Source of the DNA: Alphaproteobacteria bacterium | Lineage (GTDB): Bacteria; Pseudomonadota; Alphaproteobacteria; Sphingomonadales; Emcibacteraceae | Direction: 5' to 3' | Assembly (NCBI GenBank): GCA_002749135.1 | Contig: NVVY01000017.1 | Location: 12,595 to 23,148 of the forward strand | DNA: 10,554 bases | Shown: in pieces, positions 6,481 through 10,554 of the stretch | Position numbering within the stretch: position 1 is the first letter of the stretch | How the letters are laid out: each line of letters opens with the position of its first letter | Notes under the pieces: generated by a model | What the model was told of the DNA's origin: nothing | What the model saw: only the letters and a program-made list of their open reading frames with translations | Database searches by the model: none | Position numbers and translations under genes: made by a program

Positions 6481-6614
6481 TTCCTTGCATGGGGGATGTG
6501 AAATAGTTTCGGTAATGTTTCCCTAATTAAAGAGAACCCTCCACTTTTACGAAGCAAGTCCAGATAAGCATTGAGATGATATCTGTATGACTTGTGAAGC
6601 CTCCCTTTGACCAC
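6453..6614 (-). other. Open 53-codon frame, possible degenerate gene end
   Basis: A frame from GTG (6612-6614) to TAA (6453-6455) with no ATG and no Shine-Dalgarno before the GTG; it is open from a TGA some 20 nt further upstream. The predicted peptide is basic and looks protein-like (for example LNAYLDLL, LIRETLPKLFHIPHARN), loosely reminiscent of the C-terminal ends of some DDE transposases, but no family can be named with confidence. The codons include several AGG, AGA and ATA, unlike the conserved genes nearby. The Pho box lies inside its 3' end. It may be a remnant of a lost gene or a chance open frame. Confidence 0.2.
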
Positions 6615-6690
6615 AGTATACACTAAAATATATCAAATCTCGACAGAACCTAGGTTAAATCAGCGCCCTCAACAGAGGAAAATCAAGAAT

Positions 6691-7674
6691 TTAAGACCTG
6701 AGTGCCTTGTCAAAAACATCCCTATCTACATTGCCGCCACTCAGCACGATACAAAAGGTTTTTCCCTTAACATCCATGCGGCCTGAAAGCATGGCGGCAA
6801 GGGCCACGGCCCCACCCGGCTCGACCACAAGCTTTAGGTTCTCCCACGCATATTTTACTGCCTGCAAGACTTGTTCGTCATTAACTGTTAAAATGGAATT
6901 TACATGTTTCTGCATAATATTAAAGGTCATCTGGCCCGGTGACTGTGTGAGCAAGGCATCACAAATGGTTCCGCTAAAGTGGCTGTTTTTCTGAATTGCG
7001 CCACTTTCAAGCGACCATTTCACATCATCGAAACTCTCCGGCTCCACACCATAAATTTCCGTATCCGGTGACAGGGATTTTATGGCAGTTGCGCTTCCTG
7101 AGATCAGACCGCCGCCGCCCACAGGACAGACAAACCCGTCAAAGGCCACGCCCATATTCCGGCCCTGTTCAATGACCTCTAGCCCGACAGTTCCCTGACC
7201 ACATATAATGTCAAAATCTTCAAAAGACGGCACAACAACCGCACCCTGTTTCGCCGCAATAGCCGCCGCGATTTCTTCCCGGCTGTCCGTCTCCCGATCA
7301 CATTTGACGACTTCGGCGCCGTAAGAAAGCGTGTTTTCCAGTTTCATGGCCGGTGCATCGGACGGCATGACAATCGTGGCTTTAATGCCAAGTAGTTTGG
7401 CCGCAGCGGCAACCCCCTGCGCATGATTTCCTGATGAAAAAGCCACCACACCGCGGGCCTTCTGCACATCACTCAACTGACATAACCGATTATAGGCCCC
7501 GCGAAATTTAAAAGCCCCGACCCTTTGCAAATTTTCCGGCTTGATAAAAATCTGTGCGCCAAGATGTTCGGACAGGGGCGCAGACCGTAATAATGGCGTT
7601 TTAACCGCAACGTCCTTTATCCTGTCAGCGGCATCCTGAATGTCTTTTAATGTCGGATATTTATTTCTAGACAT
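6691..7674 (-). CDS. PLP-dependent threonine/serine dehydratase (no ACT domain)
   Basis: A fold-type II pyridoxal-phosphate enzyme expected to deaminate L-threonine to 2-oxobutanoate and/or L-serine to pyruvate; relatives include catabolic TdcB and serine racemases. In the 327-residue protein the PLP lysine is Lys56 in GAFKFRGAYN, SSGNHAQG (80-87) is the substrate/carboxylate loop, GGGGL (186-190) binds the cofactor phosphate, and SGGN (312-315) contacts the pyridine ring. The length equals that of single-domain TdcB-type enzymes; the regulatory ACT domain of biosynthetic IlvA is absent, so isoleucine feedback is not expected. The frame begins with TTG 7678-7680, but ATG 7672-7674 is preferred: GGAG is 10 nt before it and only 4 nt before the TTG. 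The ribosome site is part of an inverted repeat. The nearby ilvD is divergent, so a link to branched-chain synthesis is possible but not shown. Racemase activity cannot be excluded. Confidence 0.88.
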   Translation of the reverse strand: MSRNKYPTLKDIQDAADRIKDVAVKTPLLRSAPLSEHLGAQIFIKPENLQRVGAFKFRGAYNRLCQLSDVQKARGVVAFSSGNHAQGVAAAAKLLGIKATIVMPSDAPAMKLENTLSYGAEVVKCDRETDSREEIAAAIAAKQGAVVVPSFEDFDIICGQGTVGLEVIEQGRNMGVAFDGFVCPVGGGGLISGSATAIKSLSPDTEIYGVEPESFDDVKWSLESGAIQKNSHFSGTICDALLTQSPGQMTFNIMQKHVNSILTVNDEQVLQAVKYAWENLKLVVEPGGAVALAAMLSGRMDVKGKTFCIVLSGGNVDRDVFDKALRS

Positions 7675-7678
7675 AGAC

Positions 7679-7709
7679 AAACTGCTCCATAAAATTTACA
7701 GAGCAGTTT
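7679..7709 (-). promoter_or_regulatory. Perfect 9-bp inverted repeat covering the dehydratase ribosome binding site
   Basis: Minus strand: AAACTGCTC (7701-7709), a 13-nt spacer, GAGCAGTTT (7679-7687), 9 of 9 complementary, with two more possible G-U pairs outside in RNA. The Shine-Dalgarno GGAG (7685-7688) is three-quarters inside the downstream arm, and the ATG begins 4 nt after the arm ends. In RNA the hairpin would hide the ribosome site; in DNA the same dyad could be an operator for a dimeric repressor. Which is true cannot be told from sequence. Confidence 0.6.
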
Positions 7710-7745
7710 ACATATGTTTAAAAAAAAGGATAGTCGGCATTTTTC

Positions 7746-7757
7746 CTGATTAATCAG
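7746..7757. repeat. 12-bp perfect palindrome over the Sel1-protein stop codon
   Basis: CTGATTAATCAG, self-complementary with no loop, spans the TGA stop of the Sel1-like gene. On the minus strand it is followed about 18 nt later by a run of eight T (7721-7728 region), with only a 4-bp AGGA/TCCT stem directly before the run. A weak terminator is possible but not convincing. Confidence 0.3.
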
Positions 7758-8119
7758 TCTATCTCACCAAGGACTTCTTTAGCTTCCGCACTGCCGTTAC
7801 GCACAGCCTCTTTTAACCATAATCTGGCAAGCTCCTCGTTTTTTTTGGTCCCTTCCCCAAAAGCATACATTAAACCGGTCACAAGCTGTGCGTCTTTCAT
7901 GCCCAATTGTGCCAACGACAGACACAGGGGATGAGCAAAATCAAAGTTGGAATTTACAAATGCTTCAAGGCATTTTTTTTCAGAAGCGGGGTCTTCTATC
8001 TTGGCCAATTCAATAGGACCATCTACTCTTGTCGCAGCATGTGCCGTTGACAAAGTCACAGCTGATAATAACACACCCGTAATCAGACCCAAAATAACCA
8101 TGAAAGATTTTTTAAACAT
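7754..8119 (-). CDS. Exported Sel1-like repeat protein
   Basis: A 121-residue protein with a clear signal peptide (MFKKSFMVILGLITGVLL..., cleavage after AHA at 28) and a mature part with Sel1/TPR-like helical repeats: about residues 62-76, and a good copy at 77-110 with AQLVTGLMYAFGEGTKKN then ARLWLKEAVRNGSAEA. Sel1 repeats are protein-interaction scaffolds; no enzymatic role is expected. Cys50 and Cys66 are the only mature cysteines and could form a periplasmic disulfide. The frame is open to ATG 8168-8170, but AGGGA (8127-8131) lies 7 nt before ATG 8117-8119 and only this start gives a normal signal peptide. It ends 79 nt before the dehydratase start on the same strand, so the two may be co-transcribed. 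The partner protein is unknown. Confidence 0.8.
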   Translation of the reverse strand: MFKKSFMVILGLITGVLLSAVTLSTAHAATRVDGPIELAKIEDPASEKKCLEAFVNSNFDFAHPLCLSLAQLGMKDAQLVTGLMYAFGEGTKKNEELARLWLKEAVRNGSAEAKEVLGEID

Positions 8120-8322
8120 TTTATTATCCCTACTATTGTCCACACACACACCAAAGCGGCCTTTGATCATTTATCTGCAATATGGGGGCCAAAAATATTT
8201 TATTGTTATTTTTCAATGAGTAATAGGATTAAGGCCACACAGAGAATCAAAGAATTATGAAAACTGTATCAAATTCTTTACAATTTGTTAACCAATTGTT
8301 TCATTTTGGGAAAATAGAGGGG
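8120..8322 (-). other. Gap between the two small exported-protein genes, with adjacent inverted repeats
   Basis: This A+T-rich 203-nt gap holds ACAATT/AATTGT (8280-8299, 8-nt spacer) directly next to AAAGAATT/AATTCTTT (8249-8279, 15-nt spacer), both perfect in their arms, a 5-bp stem with tetraloop CAAAG/CTTTG (8152-8165), a (CA)5 run (8141-8150) and the Shine-Dalgarno of the Sel1 gene (8127-8131). No T-run follows the repeats and no good promoter was recognised, so whether transcription stops or continues here is open. Confidence 0.45.
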
Positions 8323-8847
8323 CTATTTCAGACGCTTTACTCTAATAAGAGTTTTTTTCGTCGGCACAATTATATTATATCCACCGAGCATTCCTTTTTT
8401 AATCTTCACCTCGAATTCCCCTTTAGGCAACCGGATACGGCCCCCGGATTTTTGTTTCCATATCTGGCCATTATCCATAAAAAGAACGAATTTTTTGGAA
8501 GCAGTATAGACAAATTTCTCTACTTTGAGCCTTATTTCTTTAAGCTCCTTATCTTCTGCTTTCTTTTGTTCCTCTCTGGCTTTTTTTATCGGAGACTCCC
8601 GTAACTGGGTTTTACCAAAGTTGGCAACTTTTTGTTCCTTTGTGACTTTCACCTCATGCGGACGATTCTGAGCGATATCTGAACCAACTGCCTTTTTCGC
8701 CGCCAAATCAAAACAAGCAAGCCGCTGATCATTATCAGTTATTTTAGCACAGCCAAAAAAGGACTGAATCTGGTCAGCCTGCGCCTGATTGCTGGTTAAA
8801 AGAGTAGTTCCTAGAAGAAAGAAAAAAATAACGGCCCCTTTAATCAT
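8323..8847 (-). CDS. Exported protein of unknown function with two-cysteine N-terminal motif
   Basis: A 174-residue protein with a signal peptide ([17 protein letters not shown]..., cleavage after AQA at 24). The mature part starts with [21 protein letters not shown] (in two pieces: Cys33 and Cys45 flank a D/N-rich turn), a motif seen at the N-terminus of many proteobacterial exported proteins, probably a disulfide-linked helical hairpin. Residues 84-112 are very rich in Lys and Glu (likely a charged helix or coiled coil). Residues 118-173 look like a small beta domain ([35 protein letters not shown]). The longer frame starts at TTG 8860-8862; GGAGG (8856-8860), 8 nt before ATG 8845-8847, decides the shorter start. 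No function is recognised. It is divergent from ilvD across a 154-nt gap. Confidence 0.75.
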   Translation of the reverse strand: MIKGAVIFFFLLGTTLLTSNQAQADQIQSFFGCAKITDNDQRLACFDLAAKKAVGSDIAQNRPHEVKVTKEQKVANFGKTQLRESPIKKAREEQKKAEDKELKEIRLKVEKFVYTASKKFVLFMDNGQIWKQKSGGRIRLPKGEFEVKIKKGMLGGYNIIVPTKKTLIRVKRLK

Positions 8848-8855
8848 GTCTTTAT

Positions 8856-8860
8856 CCTCC
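8856..8860 (-). promoter_or_regulatory. Shine-Dalgarno of the two-cysteine exported protein
   Basis: GGAGG on the minus strand, 8 nt before ATG 8845-8847; it rules out the TTG that opens the longer frame. Confidence 0.7.
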
Positions 8861-8875
8861 AAACATTATCTGTGT

Positions 8876-8881
8876 TTTATA
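8876..8881 (-). promoter_or_regulatory. Possible -10 for the two-cysteine exported protein gene
   Basis: TATAAA on the minus strand (5 of 6 to TATAAT), about 29 nt before the start codon. No acceptable -35 is present 16-18 nt upstream; instead the region contains GCAGTC twice on the plus strand (8886-8891 and 8901-8906, 15 bp apart), which could be an activator or repressor site. Confidence 0.28.
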
Positions 8882-8933
8882 AATTGCAGTCTAAATGGCT
8901 GCAGTCCGATTTACCAAGTATTTTTTAAAAACA

Positions 8934-8961
8934 TCGACAAAGGCGCGAAAAATGATATTTA
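8934..8961 (+). promoter_or_regulatory. Possible ilvD promoter
   Basis: TCGACA (8934-8939, 5 of 6 to TTGACA) with a weak TATTTA (8956-8961, 3 of 6 to TATAAT) after a 16-nt spacer. The -10 match is poor, so this is only the best candidate in the divergent gap. Confidence 0.2.
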
Positions 8962-8987
8962 TATCTCAGGTAACACAGCATATGTAA
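8952..8987 (+). CDS. Possible 11-residue leader peptide upstream of ilvD
   Basis: ATG 8952-8954 to TAA 8985-8987, reading [16 protein letters not shown] (8939-8943) lies 8 nt before the ATG, and the TAA ends one base before the ilvD Shine-Dalgarno. It contains two Ile codons (both ATA) and one Val. Classic ilv leaders are richer in branched-chain codons and are followed by a terminator hairpin, which is not visible here, so any attenuation role is speculative. Confidence 0.15.
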   Translation: MIFISQVTQHM

Positions 8988-8988
8988 C

Positions 8989-8994
8989 AAGGAG
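8989..8994 (+). promoter_or_regulatory. Shine-Dalgarno of ilvD
   Basis: AAGGAG, 7 nt before ATG 9002-9004; the strongest ribosome site in the window. Confidence 0.8.
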
Positions 8995-9001
8995 TGACAC
9001 C

Positions 9002-10554
9002 ATGCCTGCCTATCGTTCCAAAACCTCCACCCATGGCCGCAATATGGCCGGCGCCCGCGCCCTGTGGCGTGCAACAGGGGTCCGGGATCAGGATTTTGGC
9101 AAACCAATCATTGCCGTGGTCAACAGCTTTACCCAATTTGTGCCGGGCCATGTTCACTTGAAAGACATCGGGCAGATGGTCGCGCGCGAGATTGAAAAAC
9201 ACGGCGGCATTGCCAAGGAATTCAACACCATCGCCGTTGATGACGGCATCGCCATGGGCCATGACGGCATGCTCTATTCCCTGCCCAGCCGCGAGATTAT
9301 CGCCGACAGCGTGGAATATATGGTCGAGGCTCATTGCGCAGACGCCATCATCTGTATCTCCAACTGTGACAAGATCACACCCGGTATGATGATGGCGGCC
9401 TTGCGTCTGAATATTCCGGCCATCTTTGTCTCCGGCGGCCCCATGGAAGCGGGCAAGACCGAAGTTATTAATCACAAGCTGGACCTTGTGGATGCCATCA
9501 TCATGGGCGTTGACCCCAATGTGAGCGATAAAATTGTTGAACAGGTGGAGCGCTCCGCCTGCCCCACCTGCGGCTCCTGTTCCGGCATGTTTACCGCCAA
9601 CAGCATGAATTGCCTGACCGAGGCATTGGGCCTGTCCCTGCCCGGCAACGGCACTTTGCTGGCGACCCATGCGGCCCGGAGGGAGCTGTTCCTGAAAGCC
9701 GCCCGGACAATCACCGAAAATACCATTGCCTGTTATGAAAAAGATGACAGTTCTGTCCTGCCCCGGTCCATTGCCACTTTCGAGGCCTTTGAAAATGCCA
9801 TGACACTGGATATTGCCATGGGCGGGTCCACCAATACCGTATTGCACCTTCTGGCAGTAGCGCAGGAGGGGGAGGTTGATTTCACCATGGATGATATTGA
9901 CCGCCTGTCACGAAAAGTGCCCAATATATGTAAAGTCGCCCCCTCATCCCAGGAATATCATATGGAGGATGTCCACAGGGCGGGCGGGATCATCGCCATA
10001 TTGGGCGAATTGGACAAGGGCGGGTTTCTCAACCGGGATTGTCCCACCGTCACGGGCGGTAGCCTCGCCGATGTGATCGCGGAAAATGACATTAACCGCG
10101 CCCCAAGTGAAGACACACAGATTTTTTTCAGGGCGGCCCCCGGCGGCGTGCGCACCACGGAAGCCTTCAGCCAGAACAAACATTATATCAGCCTTGACCT
10201 TGACCGGGAAAAGGGCTGCGTTCGGGCTGTGCAGAATGCCTATAGCAAGGATGGCGGCCTTGCCATTCTGAAAGGCAATTTGGCCGTTGACGGCTGTATC
10301 GTAAAGACGGCAGGCGTGGATGAGGATAATTTAACCTTCACCGGCCCGGCACGTATTTATGAAAGTCAGGACGATGCGGTAAAAGGCATCACCACGGGCA
10401 AGGTCAAGGCCGGCGATGTGGTCATCATCCGTTATGAAGGACCACGAGGCGGGCCTGGTATGCAGGAAATGCTCTATCCCACCTCCTACCTGAAATCCAT
10501 GGGCCTTGGCAAAGAATGCGCTCTTGTGACCGATGGCCGTTTTTCCGGTGGCAC
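9002..10554 (+). CDS. ilvD: Dihydroxy-acid dehydratase IlvD (3' end outside the window)
   Basis: An iron-sulfur dehydratase that makes 2-oxoisovalerate and 2-oxo-3-methylvalerate from the dihydroxy acids, the third common step of valine/leucine/isoleucine synthesis, in the cytoplasm. The frame is open from ATG 9002 to the right edge (517 codons); the long E. coli-type enzyme has about 616, so roughly 100 residues are missing. Seen: [20 protein letters not shown] at the start, [13 protein letters not shown] (79-91), [10 protein letters not shown] (120-129, cluster-ligand Cys122 and the Lys124 of the metal site), [20 protein letters not shown] (183-202), [33 protein letters not shown], and finally the start of DGRFSGG just before the edge. 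It is divergent from the exported-protein gene; no other ilv gene is visible. It resembles the oxygen-sensitive 4Fe-4S long-form enzymes rather than the shorter 2Fe-2S type; sugar-acid dehydratases of the same superfamily are much less likely. Confidence 0.97.
   Translation, partial: MPAYRSKTSTHGRNMAGARALWRATGVRDQDFGKPIIAVVNSFTQFVPGHVHLKDIGQMVAREIEKHGGIAKEFNTIAVDDGIAMGHDGMLYSLPSREIIADSVEYMVEAHCADAIICISNCDKITPGMMMAALRLNIPAIFVSGGPMEAGKTEVINHKLDLVDAIIMGVDPNVSDKIVEQVERSACPTCGSCSGMFTANSMNCLTEALGLSLPGNGTLLATHAARRELFLKAARTITENTIACYEKDDSSVLPRSIATFEAFENAMTLDIAMGGSTNTVLHLLAVAQEGEVDFTMDDIDRLSRKVPNICKVAPSSQEYHMEDVHRAGGIIAILGELDKGGFLNRDCPTVTGGSLADVIAENDINRAPSEDTQIFFRAAPGGVRTTEAFSQNKHYISLDLDREKGCVRAVQNAYSKDGGLAILKGNLAVDGCIVKTAGVDEDNLTFTGPARIYESQDDAVKGITTGKVKAGDVVIIRYEGPRGGPGMQEMLYPTSYLKSMGLGKECALVTDGRFSGG

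Larger units (their letters stand above)
6335..6690 (-). other. 356-nt region upstream of the receptor gene
   Basis: This gap between the dehydratase stop and the receptor start holds, in minus-strand order: a perfect palindrome AACCTAGGTT (6647-6656), an open 53-codon frame of doubtful status (6453-6614), the Pho box (6463-6480), a -10-like TAATAT (6450-6455), a roughly 110-nt leader with a small hairpin ATTGGT/ACCAAT (6386-6403), and the receptor Shine-Dalgarno (6345-6350). No intrinsic terminator with a T-run is visible after the dehydratase gene, so read-through into the receptor operon is possible. Confidence 0.6.

Noticed and set aside
6691..7674. Naming the dehydratase ilvA and linking it with ilvD as a branched-chain operon
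   Set aside because: The C-terminal ACT regulatory domain is missing and the genes are on opposite strands with two unrelated genes between them.
7665..7691. Seven-codon upstream frame overlapping the dehydratase start (ATG at 7689-7691 on the minus strand)
   Set aside because: It has no ribosome site and very short length; it arises from the ATG inside the inverted-repeat spacer.
8141..8150. (CA)5 dinucleotide run as a phase-variation tract
   Set aside because: Only five units, outside the chosen coding region and upstream of the Shine-Dalgarno; too short to support slippage-based switching.
8257..8604. Plus-strand 115-codon frame opposite the exported unknown protein
   Set aside because: The minus-strand gene has a signal peptide, a GGAGG site and a recognisable motif; the plus frame is Phe/Leu-rich low-complexity antisense.
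8966..9847. Long minus-strand frame of 293 codons opposite ilvD
   Set aside because: It is a shadow of ilvD: Gly/His-rich composition typical of the reverse complement of GC-rich coding DNA, with no ribosome site or domain, while ilvD is unmistakable.
1..10554. CRISPR array, tRNA/rRNA gene, integrase, attachment site, toxin-antitoxin or known defence genes
   Set aside because: Looked for on both strands; no regularly spaced repeats, no cloverleaf sequence and no matching protein motifs were seen.

Overview
The window looks like chromosomal DNA from a Gram-negative bacterium, most likely an alphaproteobacterium. The evidence is the tadA / rluB / rsmD translation cluster, a TonB-dependent outer-membrane receptor of the type common in marine and sphingomonad-like alphaproteobacteria, and a long (E. 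coli-type) ilvD. This placement is an inference from gene content; there is no rRNA or tRNA gene to anchor it.

Left part (1-2344): a partial two-helix membrane protein (probably MscS-like) lies downstream of tadA on the minus strand. Divergent from tadA is rluB, followed by rsmD with a 4-nt ATGA overlap. The three RNA-modification genes act on tRNA, 23S rRNA and 16S rRNA. Base composition falls sharply in the middle of rsmD.

Middle part (2345-6690): a TonB-dependent receptor gene is followed on the minus strand by a secreted PhoD-type phosphoesterase, with an 80-nt gap that holds a strong hairpin. Upstream of the receptor there is a near-consensus Pho box (two 7-bp CTGTCAC-like repeats with a 4-nt AT spacer) followed by a plausible -10. 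Together they read as a phosphate-starvation unit: the receptor imports an unidentified phospho-compound across the outer membrane and the phosphoesterase releases phosphate outside the cytoplasm. This is the most interesting unit in the window. A convergent gap between rsmD and phoD could encode a 35-residue peptide with seven cysteines.

Right part (6691-10554): a PLP-dependent threonine/serine dehydratase without an ACT domain (minus strand) lies downstream of two small exported proteins, one with Sel1-like repeats and one of unknown function with a two-cysteine N-terminal motif. The ribosome binding site of the dehydratase sits in a perfect 9-bp inverted repeat. Divergent from these is ilvD (dihydroxy-acid dehydratase), cut off by the right edge.

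Several start codons were moved inward from the longest reading frame because a good Shine-Dalgarno sequence lies inside the longer version. No tRNA, rRNA, CRISPR array, complete insertion sequence or integrase was seen.
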